In this document: one piece after another, positions 7,605-14,232 of the stretch
How the letters are laid out: each line of letters begins with the position of its first letter
Position numbering within the stretch: the first letter of the stretch is position 1
Assembly: GCA_036490215.1 (NCBI GenBank)
Contig: DASXEH010000034.1
Coordinates: 107,023 to 171,022, forward strand
DNA length: 64,000 bases
Source: JASHSH01 sp036490215
GTDB taxonomy: Bacteria > Pseudomonadota > Alphaproteobacteria > Rhodospirillales > Magnetospirillaceae
Direction: 5' to 3'
Program-made: the position numbers and the translations under genes
Notes under the pieces: generated by a model
Told to the model about the DNA's origin: nothing
The model's database searches: none
The model's input: only the letters and a program-made list of their open reading frames with translations

Positions 7605-7697
7605 GGAGGGGTGGGTGAGTGGCTTAAACCAACGGTTTGCTAAACCGTCGTACAGTGTAAAGCTGTACCGGGGGTTCGAATCCCCCCCCCTCCGCCA
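7605..7697 (+). tRNA. tRNA-Ser (anticodon GCT)
   Basis: The acceptor stem GGAGGGG at 7605-7611 pairs with CCCCTCC at 7687-7693, followed by discriminator G and an encoded CCA. The anticodon arm is ACGGT-TTGCTAA-ACCGT, giving anticodon GCT. The long variable arm (between ACCGT and the T-arm) is typical of serine tRNAs, and the T-arm is GGGGG-TTCGAAT-CCCCC. It reads AGC/AGU codons. It is a common integration target; the integrase gene lies 5' of it and an arsenic cluster 3' of it. Confidence 0.95.
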
Positions 7698-7698
7698 G
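7686..7698 (+). repeat. putative attachment repeat, left copy (tRNA-Ser 3' end)
   Basis: The 13 bases CCCCCTCCGCCAG spanning the tRNA-Ser 3' end recur exactly at 10883-10895, beyond the arsenic genes. This is the expected footprint of an element inserted in the tRNA 3' end. Part of the motif is a C-run, so chance similarity is not excluded. Confidence 0.55.
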
Positions 7699-7752
7699 AT
7701 ATCCCCGAAAAGCCCAATAACTAGGGTCAAAGTGACGGGCTGCGTCGCGCCT

Positions 7753-7776
7753 ACCCACACTTTAACCCACACTTTG
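7753..7776 (+). repeat. tandem 12-bp repeat ACCCACACTTT(A/G)
   Basis: ACCCACACTTTA (7753-7764) is directly repeated as ACCCACACTTTG (7765-7776), about 55 bp after the tRNA. Exact tandem 11-12-mers beside a tRNA attachment site resemble arm-type integrase sites, different from those of the integrase at 6312-7490. They may be a relic of the element that brought the arsenic genes. No integrase gene accompanies them. Confidence 0.6.
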
Positions 7777-8006
7777 GCGCGCCATAGACGCGGCGAGATT
7801 CCTGTTCCGTACTCGCCCTCATTTGGGTCGCGATTTGGGCGTCACCAGCTATGTCGAGGCGGTCTTGCGCGCGTAAGGTAGCAGGGGCAGGACAAGGACG
7901 ATGTTCACCGTTGCCGCGACGCCGACAGCGCAGACCATGCGCAAAGGTGGTCGGCCTGACTCATTCGCCTCAGCTTGCAACAGGTCTGAGGCAGTACCGT
8001 CAGCCG
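7777..8006. other. tRNA-proximal intergenic stretch
   Basis: No supported gene. Small frames exist on both strands, including one on the minus strand with a hydrophobic end (VAATVNIVLVLPLL), but without an RBS or recognisable family. It may contain decayed element sequence. Confidence 0.35.
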
Positions 8007-8177
8007 TCACCCTGCACGGCGCGAGGCAATGAGACGCTTGCAACGCGCTACAGCCGCCCGAAGTTGCCGCAGCAACCACGGGCCGATCACGTCCATGGGA
8101 TCGCAACCACCGACACAGTCGGCGGCGCTATAGAGCGGACGTGCGCAACACGATCCAATCGGACTATAGGTGCCCAT
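8007..8177 (-). CDS. small Cys-rich protein coupled to the arsenic operon
   Basis: 56 residues from the ATG at 8177. The start lies inside the 3' end of aqpS (14-nt overlap) and has GGAGGA 4 nt upstream, which makes translation likely. Cysteines fall at residues 10, 11, 21, 25 and 46 (GSCCARPLYSAADCVGGCDP), a density that suggests binding of a soft metal or metalloid. The C-terminal half is basic (ARCKRLIASRRAG). I know no named family that it matches. As the last gene of the ars operon it could be an arsenite-binding or membrane-peripheral accessory; this is inference from context and cysteines. Confidence 0.55.
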   Translation of the reverse strand: MGTYSPIGSCCARPLYSAADCVGGCDPMDVIGPWLLRQLRAAVARCKRLIASRRAG

Positions 8178-8907
8178 GGCGTCCTCCATGATCAAGAAAC
8201 CGCGTCGATACAACGACGATCAGCAGCCCGACGATCTGGGCAAGGATGAACCCCGGCGCGTCAGCGGGACGGATACCGGCAAAAGTGTCGGTCAAACTGC
8301 GCGCGATGGTGACTGCCGGGTTGGCGAAGGACGTCGATGACGTGAACCAGTAGGCGGCGACGATGTAGGCGGCCACAACCGCTGCCGTGATCGGTGCGCC
8401 GAGTGCGCGGCAACCCCGAATCATCACCAGCAATCCCGCCGTCGCGACCACCTCTGCCAGCCATTGGCCGACGCCGCCCCGATGGCGCTGCGATGCCTGG
8501 ATGAGCGGGAGTGCGAACATCGCGTTGGCGACGATCACCCCCACGACAGCGCCCACGCATTGCGCGATGCAGTAAGGAATGACCTCACGCCATGGGAAGT
8601 GTTTCGACGCCGCCGCCATCACAGTCACGGCAGGATTCATATGCGCACCGGAGACGGGTGCAAATACCGTGATCAGCGCGACCAGCACGCCGCCGGTGGC
8701 GATGGCGTTCGCCAGCAACGCGACGGCGGCGTTGCCGCTGGCAAGCTGCTCGCCCATAATTCCCGAACCGACCACAGCCGCCAACAAGAACGCCGTTGCC
8801 AAGCATTCCGCAGCAGCACGATAGGCCAGCGTCGGTGCTACGACGGCAGACCCCGAGTCAGACGGTGCCGCCGACAGAGCCGGTGACGCTGGCGTGTCCA
8901 ATTTCAT
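8164..8907 (-). CDS. aqpS: aquaglyceroporin-like channel of the arsenic operon (AqpS-like)
   Basis: 247 residues of the MIP family with about six membrane segments and both half-helix motifs, NPAVT at 91-95 (after SGAHM) and NPAVT at 196-200 (after SSTSFA). In Sinorhizobium meliloti, AqpS in an arsR-aqpS-arsC-arsH operon lets arsenite made by ArsC flow out of the cell; the same role is likely here because it follows arsC. The annotated start overlaps arsC by 50 nt; a start a little downstream is possible. No ArsB or Acr3 pump is seen in the window, so this channel would be the efflux route. Confidence 0.88.
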   Translation of the reverse strand: MKLDTPASPALSAAPSDSGSAVVAPTLAYRAAAECLATAFLLAAVVGSGIMGEQLASGNAAVALLANAIATGGVLVALITVFAPVSGAHMNPAVTVMAAASKHFPWREVIPYCIAQCVGAVVGVIVANAMFALPLIQASQRHRGGVGQWLAEVVATAGLLVMIRGCRALGAPITAAVVAAYIVAAYWFTSSTSFANPAVTIARSLTDTFAGIRPADAPGFILAQIVGLLIVVVSTRFLDHGGRHGHL

Positions 8908-9382
8908 CGAGCTTCTTCTTTAGGGCGATGCGGTCGAGAGCCTCAACGCGCAGGCTTGCGAAAATCTTGATGCGGTTTTCGAGTTCACGGAAGGCGCGGC
9001 GGAACGCATCACGCTTTTCCAATTCCGATCCCTCCGCCGCCGCCGGATCGGCCACGCCCCAATGGGCGCTCATCGGCTGGCCCGGCCAAATCGGACAGGG
9101 TTCCGCCGCCGCCTGATCGCAGACGGTGAACACGAAATCCATCTTTGGCGCATCGGCGGTCGCGAATACATCCCAGCTTTTGCTGTACAGGCCATCGGTG
9201 GGCAGGCTGAGGGTGCGCAGGAGGTCGAGCGCGTAAGGATGCGGTTCCTTCTTCGGATAGCTGCCCGCGCTATAGGCATGAAACCGGCCCGCTCCATGAT
9301 GGTTGAGGATCGATTCCGCCAGGATGCTGCGCGCCGAGTTACCGGTGCAGAGAAACATGACGTTGAAAATCTTGTCGCCCAT
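8858..9382 (-). CDS. arsC: arsenate reductase, low-molecular-weight phosphatase family
   Basis: 174 residues. The N-terminus carries the P-loop LCTGNSARS with nucleophile Cys12 and Arg18 (C-x5-R), the signature of LMW tyrosine phosphatases and thioredoxin- or glutaredoxin-linked arsenate reductases. Two further cysteines (88 and 96 in TVCDQAAAEPCPIWPG) are candidates for the redox relay. It reduces arsenate to arsenite in the cytoplasm. It lies 12 nt after arsI and overlaps aqpS, within the arsR-led operon. A phosphatase without reductase activity is the alternative, but the context makes ArsC very likely. Confidence 0.9.
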   Translation of the reverse strand: MGDKIFNVMFLCTGNSARSILAESILNHHGAGRFHAYSAGSYPKKEPHPYALDLLRTLSLPTDGLYSKSWDVFATADAPKMDFVFTVCDQAAAEPCPIWPGQPMSAHWGVADPAAAEGSELEKRDAFRRAFRELENRIKIFASLRVEALDRIALKKKLDEIGHASVTGSVGGTV

Positions 9383-9394
9383 TGTGCCCTCCGA

Positions 9395-9865
9395 TCATGC
9401 GCAGCAGGACGATCCGGCTTTGGCTTCCACACGCGCCGGGGACGGCGCACAGCAGGCGCCGCCGCTGACCTGCTTCACGCTATCGGCGCCGTAGGTCGTG
9501 ATTTCGCCATGCGTATGAAATGTCTCCCACGACAGTCCTGACGGGTCGGTGCTCCACGCCTTGTCGGAATTGGCGTAGCAGCACTGCGCATCGGTCTGGT
9601 TGAGCACCGCTTGCTCGGCGTCTTTCAGGCGAGCATCGATGGTAGCGAGTTCCCGCTCGTCATCGACCTGAATGCCCAAGTGATCGACGCCGTGCGTGGC
9701 GTTTGTGTCGCGCGCCGAGATTGCGAAGTTCACGCGCGGGTCGTCGAGCATCCACTTCGCGTAATCGTCCTTCGTGACCGTGGGCGGCGCGCCGAACAGC
9801 GTTTCGTAAAAGCGGATCGACTGTTCAAGGTTACTGACGGCGACGTGCACGTGAAACCGCTTCAT
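9395..9865 (-). CDS. arsI: ArsI-type C-As lyase / CadI-family glyoxalase-fold protein
   Basis: 156 residues from the ATG at 9865, where the vicinal-oxygen-chelate domain begins (MKRFHVHVAVSNLEQS). Candidate Fe(II) ligands are His5 or His7, His62 and Glu114. The vicinal pair Cys95-Cys96 (TDAQCCYANSDKAW) matches the organoarsenical-binding pair of ArsI, which cleaves the carbon-arsenic bond of trivalent methyl- or aromatic arsenicals using O2. The C-tail adds two more CC pairs (GGACCA and SSCCA), also seen in CadI-type members. It overlaps arsR by 35 nt. True substrate range cannot be read from sequence. Confidence 0.85.
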   Translation of the reverse strand: MKRFHVHVAVSNLEQSIRFYETLFGAPPTVTKDDYAKWMLDDPRVNFAISARDTNATHGVDHLGIQVDDERELATIDARLKDAEQAVLNQTDAQCCYANSDKAWSTDPSGLSWETFHTHGEITTYGADSVKQVSGGACCAPSPARVEAKAGSSCCA

Positions 9866-10226
9866 CGCGCGATCCTCCACGGGTTCGGGTTGTTGCAGGG
9901 GTGGTCGCTGGTGCGCAGGACGGCAGACCGCAAGCGGCTGGATCGCCTTGGCAGCAATTTTCCGTGAGATAGCCCACCAGCCCATTCATCTGGGTGAAGT
10001 CGGCGGAGTAGATCAGCGACCGGCTTTCGCGCCGATAGGTCACAAGCCCCGCATGTTTGAGGTGGTTGAGGTGAAACGAAAGCGTCGGCCCGGCAAGTTC
10101 GATGCGGTCCGCGATCACCCCGGCGGGCAGACCGGCCGGACCGGCCTCGACCAGCAGGCGGTAAATGTCGAGCCGCGTTTCATGCGCGAGCGCCGACAGC
10201 GAAGCGATGGCATCTATCTTTTCCAT
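9831..10226 (-). CDS. arsR: ArsR-family arsenite-responsive repressor
   Basis: 131 residues. The winged helix spans about 8-78 (HETRLDIYRLLVEAG; recognition helix around GPTLSFHLNHLKHAG). The C-terminal cysteines Cys91, Cys92, Cys99 and Cys104 (NCCQGDPAACGLPSC) resemble the C-terminal arsenite site of Acidithiobacillus ferrooxidans ArsR (two adjacent Cys plus one a few residues on), rather than the E. coli ELCVCDL site. It would repress the operon until arsenite binds. The start is an ATG with no upstream Shine-Dalgarno sequence; the promoter geometry implies a leaderless or nearly leaderless mRNA. Confidence 0.92.
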   Translation of the reverse strand: MEKIDAIASLSALAHETRLDIYRLLVEAGPAGLPAGVIADRIELAGPTLSFHLNHLKHAGLVTYRRESRSLIYSADFTQMNGLVGYLTENCCQGDPAACGLPSCAPATTPATTRTRGGSRDEAVSRARRRQ

Positions 10227-10262
10227 ATTTCAATAAATATGAAAATATAGAGCATGTGTCAA
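10227..10262 (-). promoter_or_regulatory. arsR promoter with overlapping operator
   Basis: On the minus strand a perfect TTGACA -35 lies at 10262-10257, followed by exactly 17 bp and TATTTA as -10 (10239-10234). The ArsR ATG begins only 7 nt further on, so transcription would start at or next to the start codon. The region is AT-rich, and TTTCA-N7-TGAAA (10228-10244 on the plus strand) forms an inverted repeat over the -10, a natural ArsR operator. Confidence 0.7.
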
Positions 10263-10272
10263 GCCCATCGTG

Positions 10273-10716
10273 TCAGGCGAGACGTTTCCGCAAAAGCACG
10301 GCAGAAGCCGGGCAGAGGTCGGTGAATTGACGGGATTGGCGGATACCCTCGGACGCGCTGTCGCGATCCGCACGCTCAAAGCCGAGATTGATTGCCAAAG
10401 TCTCTGCGGTCGTCGTCAGCATCCACGCTTCCGTCATCCCGAGTTTGGATAGGCGCGCCATGGCGCAGAGCGTCATGACGTTCCCCCAGCCTTGCCCACG
10501 CATGGCCGGAAGCACGACCAGTGACCGCAACAGTGCGCAATGGGTGCCAGCCCCTTCCCACCCGACGAATCCGATCAGGCGCGGGCCGTCGCGGAATCTG
10601 AAAAATTTTCGGCCCGGCAATTCGAGATCGTCAGCAGGTAGACCAGCGCCGAGCAGCGCGGCTGAGAGTTCGGAATCGCTGCCTTCAATTTCGTCGATGA
10701 TAGGCGTTTTGGTCAT
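10273..10716 (-). CDS. arsN2: ArsN2-type GNAT acetyltransferase
   Basis: 147 residues of the GNAT fold. The acetyl-CoA loop appears in LLRSLVVLPAMRGQGWGN (R/Q-x-x-G-x-G/A type), followed by AWMLTTTAETLAINLGFE and the end motif LCPASAVLL, characteristic of the arsenic-resistance ArsN2 group. ArsN proteins are linked to arsenic operons; the related ArsN1 acetylates trivalent phosphinothricin-like organoarsenicals. The gene is co-directional with arsR, 46 bp upstream of it, and is separated from it by the arsR promoter, so it may be transcribed both independently and into arsR. Confidence 0.82.
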   Translation of the reverse strand: MTKTPIIDEIEGSDSELSAALLGAGLPADDLELPGRKFFRFRDGPRLIGFVGWEGAGTHCALLRSLVVLPAMRGQGWGNVMTLCAMARLSKLGMTEAWMLTTTAETLAINLGFERADRDSASEGIRQSRQFTDLCPASAVLLRKRLA

Positions 10717-10882
10717 GGCGACGCGTCTTCCAACTTGGCGTAGGGATCGCTGACTTTGTCAGTGTTTGGTGCCATCGCTTTTGCGTGGCTCCCTAAGACG
10801 AAAGAGTCGAAGAAACCTTGGTGCCCCAAAGGGTTTGAGTAGAACTGGGCAGACCTAAGTAGGCCGACGAAAAAAAATTCAG

Positions 10883-10895
10883 CCCCCTCCGCCAG
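10883..10895 (+). repeat. putative attachment repeat, right copy
   Basis: CCCCCTCCGCCAG is an exact 13-bp copy of the tRNA-Ser 3' end (7686-7698). It lies between arsN2 and the livF gene and would mark the right border of the arsenic insertion. The interval 10717-10915 holds no supported gene. Confidence 0.55.
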
Positions 10896-10915
10896 CGCCC
10901 AGAAACGCCAACCCA

Positions 10916-11632
10916 TTATCCCGGTGCCGCTTCGCCAAGATAGGCGCGGCGGATATGCGGCTGAGCCAGCAGGTCGCGCGGCGTGCCTTCGCCGGCGATC
11001 GATCCTTCTTCGAGCACATAAGCACGCGTGGCGATCTCCAGCGCCATGGCCACATTCTGCTCGACCAGCAAGACAGCCACGCCCTCACGATTGATCGCAC
11101 TCACCACCCGCAGCATCTCGAGCACAATGGCCGGAGCCAGGCCCAGGGACGGCTCATCGAGCAGTAGAAGGCGCGGCTGGGCCATCAGCGCCCTGCCGAT
11201 CGCCACCATCTGCTGCTGGCCGCCCGAAAGCTGCCCCGCCGGCGTCTCCAGACGCGGCGCAAGGGCCGGGAAGGTGGCCAGCACCCGCTCGAACTGAGTG
11301 CGACGATGGCTGCGGGCCGCCCGGCGCCAGGCGCCGAGTTCGAGGTTCTCGCGCACCGAAAGACCCGTAAACAGCCGCCGGCCTTCCGGCACGAGCGCGA
11401 TCCCATGGGCGCAGAACGCATGAGCCGGCTCGCGCGCAAGGTCGGTCGCATCGATGGCGAGCCGGCCGCCGCCCACCCGGTGCAGACCGGCAATGACGTT
11501 GATCAGCGTCGTCTTGCCCGCGCCGTTGGGACCGACCACGCAGACCAGTTCACCCGCGGCGACGCGAAGCGAGACGTTGCGCAGCGCCGTGGCGGGCCCA
11601 TAGGCGGCCGAAACTTGATCGAGTTCAAGCAT
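10916..11632 (-). CDS. livF: LIV-type ABC transporter ATPase LivF (cluster 1)
   Basis: 238 residues from the ATG at 11632, which overlaps the end of the upstream fused gene by 8 nt. Walker A GPNGAGKTT, the signature LSGGQQQM and Walker B RLLLLDEPSLGL are all present, with the LivF-type VVSAINREGVAVLLVEQN switch region. With LivG it powers branched-chain amino acid-type uptake; LIV systems of this size in alphaproteobacteria also import aromatic acids, amides or urea. It is the last gene of a four-gene leftward operon, ending close to the ars insertion. Confidence 0.93.
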   Translation of the reverse strand: MLELDQVSAAYGPATALRNVSLRVAAGELVCVVGPNGAGKTTLINVIAGLHRVGGGRLAIDATDLAREPAHAFCAHGIALVPEGRRLFTGLSVRENLELGAWRRAARSHRRTQFERVLATFPALAPRLETPAGQLSGGQQQMVAIGRALMAQPRLLLLDEPSLGLAPAIVLEMLRVVSAINREGVAVLLVEQNVAMALEIATRAYVLEEGSIAGEGTPRDLLAQPHIRRAYLGEAAPG

Positions 11633-13361
11633 GGGGCTTTCCCAGATAGGCGGTGACCACATCGGGCCGGCGCATCACATCATCAGGCAGGCCGGATGCA
11701 ATCACCTGGCCGTGATGCAGCACGGTGATACGGTCAGCCAGTTCCATCACCGCGCGCATCACATGTTCGACAAAGACGATCGTCGCTCCCCGGTCGCGGA
11801 TCGCGCGCACGGTGGCGATGGCATGATCGATTTCGGTCGGCGACAGGCCCGACAAAACCTCGTCGAGCAGAATCAGGCTCGGCCGCGAGGCCAGCGCGCG
11901 GGCGAGTTCGAGAAACTTGCGCTGATGAAGGTTGAGATCGTCGGGCTTGGCGTCGGCCTTGCCGGCGAGTCCGGTGAAGTCGAGCCATTGCCAGGCTTCC
12001 TCGAAGGCGGCGTCGCGGGACAGCGCGAACCGGCCGAAGCGCGCCGGCAGCGCCACGTTCTGCAGCACGCTCATGCGCGGGAAGGGGCGCGGAATCTGAT
12101 AGGTGCGGGCAATGCCGGCCCGCGCGATGGCATGGGCGTCGAGGGGCGCCAGATCGCGGCCCTCGAACAGCATCTGCCCGCCGCTGCAGCGATAATGGCC
12201 GCTCACCATATTGATCAGCGTCGACTTGCCCGAGCCGTTGGGCCCGACCAGGGCCAGGATCTCGCCCTTGCGCACGTCGAGCGTGGCGCCGTCGAGCGCG
12301 CGCAGGCCTGAGAAGGATTTGCTCAGATCCTTGATGTCGAGAAGTGGCGGCGCGGTCGGGTCGGGCCGCGGCGCAGCGTTCGGTGTGGCGGCCACAGCCG
12401 CGCGTGTATGCCGGCTGCGGCCACCGGCGGGCGGCGCCCAGCGGCCGAGCAGCCCGGCTGGAACGAACAGGATGACCAGCACCAGAATAGCGCCCACGGC
12501 AGCACGTCCCACAACCGGATCGCCGCCGGCGGTGAAGGCGTAGAGTAATGCGGTGATCGCCGCAGCGCCGATCGCCGGGCCCAGCCAATGACGCGTGCCG
12601 CCCAGCACGCTCATCAGCACGACATTGAGCGGCACCAGGATCGAGAAGGTCTCTCCCGCCGTCACATAGGAGACGAACAACGCCTGGATGCCGCCGGCGA
12701 CACCGGCGAGCGCGCAGGAGAGGGCGAAGGCCAATATCTTATAGCGGAACGTGGGCACACCCATGACCTCGGCCACATCTTCATCGTCATGGATGGCGAA
12801 CAAACCCGCACCCAGTTTCGAGGCATGCACCCATTGGGCGATCGCGAGCGTGGCGGCGGCGGCGATCAGCGCCAAGACATAGAAAGTGGCCGAAGGCGAG
12901 GCGAAAATCGCCGGCACCGGCACGCCCGACAAGAAAACGCCCAAGCCACCGTCGAGCGGCGTGTTGAGGACAATCGTACCCAGTACAAACGTGACCGCGA
13001 GCGTCAGCAGTGCGAATAGCTCACCGCGCAGCTTGGGCATGCGGAAGGCGACGGCGCCGATACCGACGCCGAGGATCGCTGCCACCAGACCCGCGATCGG
13101 CAGGGTCCAGAGAAAGGGCACGCCGTAGTTGCCGGCCAAGGTCGCGGTCGTGTAGATGCCCGCGCCGAAGAATGCCGCATGCCCGAACGAGAAATAGCCG
13201 GAATAGCCCGACAGGATATTCCACGAGGTGGCAAGCGTCGCCCAAAGGAAGATGAGGTAGAGGAAGGATTCGTAGAAGGCGGGCGGATTCAGAAAGGGCA
13301 GCAGCGCGAGCACGATCGCGGCGAGACCGATCCAAACGGGCGGCGGCAGCTTTCGGATCAT
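11625..13361 (-). CDS. LivM-LivG fusion: ABC permease plus ATPase (cluster 1)
   Basis: 578 residues. Residues 1 to about 305 form a LivM permease (motif WNILSGYSGYFSFGHAAFFG, multiple membrane segments). A Pro/Ala-rich linker (about 310-340) leads to a LivG ATPase with Walker A GPNGSGKST, the variant signature LNLHQRKFLELARAL and Walker B SLILLDEVLSGL. Fusions of LivM and LivG are known in several proteobacteria but are not the standard arrangement. It would form the heterodimeric pore with the LivH next door (gap 3 nt) and pair its ATPase with LivF. Confidence 0.93.
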   Translation of the reverse strand: MIRKLPPPVWIGLAAIVLALLPFLNPPAFYESFLYLIFLWATLATSWNILSGYSGYFSFGHAAFFGAGIYTTATLAGNYGVPFLWTLPIAGLVAAILGVGIGAVAFRMPKLRGELFALLTLAVTFVLGTIVLNTPLDGGLGVFLSGVPVPAIFASPSATFYVLALIAAAATLAIAQWVHASKLGAGLFAIHDDEDVAEVMGVPTFRYKILAFALSCALAGVAGGIQALFVSYVTAGETFSILVPLNVVLMSVLGGTRHWLGPAIGAAAITALLYAFTAGGDPVVGRAAVGAILVLVILFVPAGLLGRWAPPAGGRSRHTRAAVAATPNAAPRPDPTAPPLLDIKDLSKSFSGLRALDGATLDVRKGEILALVGPNGSGKSTLINMVSGHYRCSGGQMLFEGRDLAPLDAHAIARAGIARTYQIPRPFPRMSVLQNVALPARFGRFALSRDAAFEEAWQWLDFTGLAGKADAKPDDLNLHQRKFLELARALASRPSLILLDEVLSGLSPTEIDHAIATVRAIRDRGATIVFVEHVMRAVMELADRITVLHHGQVIASGLPDDVMRRPDVVTAYLGKPHA

Positions 13362-13364
13362 GGC

Positions 13365-14213
13365 CTAGGTTCGCCGTGCACGGGTGAGAAGCACGACGAT
13401 CAGCAGCGAAAAGGACACCAGCGGCGCCCAGGCGGGGGCGGTCACCGCCATGGTCACCGCTTCGCTGATGCCGATCGCGACCCCGGCGATCAAGGGCCCG
13501 AATGGATTGCCCAACCCGCCGACCATCACCACGGCGAAGACCACGCCGATCAAGGAATAGATCTGCGACGGCGCCAACGTATAGGTCAGCGCTAGCGCGA
13601 CACCCGCCACCCCGGCAAAGGCGGCACACAGACCCGCCAGCATCCGTTCCAGCAGCCGCGTATTGATGCCGAAGGCCGCGGCGATCGGTGCGTCTTCCGC
13701 CGTGGCGCGCATCGCCTTGCCCAGTTCAGTGTGACGCAGCACCACCCAGGTGGCGAAGGCGAGTGCCGTGGCGAGCGCCAGCGAAATCAGCTCGGGCAGC
13801 GGCAGATAAAGGGCACCGATCTTGAACTTGACCGCCGCATAAGCCGATTCGAGCTTGCGATAGTCGGCCGACCAGACGAACTGGATCGCACTCTCGATGA
13901 TCACCGCCAAGCCGAACGTAGCCAGCAGCGAGTTGAAGGGCGTGACAGCCAGGCGCGCGAAGACCCAGTGCATCGCCACGCCGAAGACAAAGAACGCCGG
14001 CACGATGACGATCAGGGTGAGAAGCGGGTCCCAGCCATGACTGCCAAGCTGATAGGTGAGATAGGCGCCCAGGAACGCCAAGGCAAAGTGCGCCAGGTTG
14101 ATCTGGCGCAACATGCCCCAAGACAGGGATAGGCCCAATCCCAACAGCCCATAGAGGCCGCCGACGAAAATGCCCGAGAGAATCGATTGGCTGAGAAGCG
14201 TCGCGCTCGGCAT
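13365..14213 (-). CDS. livH: LIV-type ABC transporter permease LivH (cluster 1)
   Basis: 282 residues with about eight membrane segments. The LivH motifs GGLYGLLGLGLSLSWGMLRQINLAHF and, later, AVVMVGGLGNPFGPLIAGV are present. It starts 19 nt after the binding-protein gene and is followed by the LivM-LivG fusion, in the standard operon order binding protein, H, M-G, F. Confidence 0.93.
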   Translation of the reverse strand: MPSATLLSQSILSGIFVGGLYGLLGLGLSLSWGMLRQINLAHFALAFLGAYLTYQLGSHGWDPLLTLIVIVPAFFVFGVAMHWVFARLAVTPFNSLLATFGLAVIIESAIQFVWSADYRKLESAYAAVKFKIGALYLPLPELISLALATALAFATWVVLRHTELGKAMRATAEDAPIAAAFGINTRLLERMLAGLCAAFAGVAGVALALTYTLAPSQIYSLIGVVFAVVMVGGLGNPFGPLIAGVAIGISEAVTMAVTAPAWAPLVSFSLLIVVLLTRARRT

Positions 14214-14232
14214 CGGCGCTTTCAGTCCGCCA

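Noticed and set aside
7546..7881. A 111-codon plus-strand frame
   Set aside because: It reads through the tRNA-Ser gene and cannot be coding.
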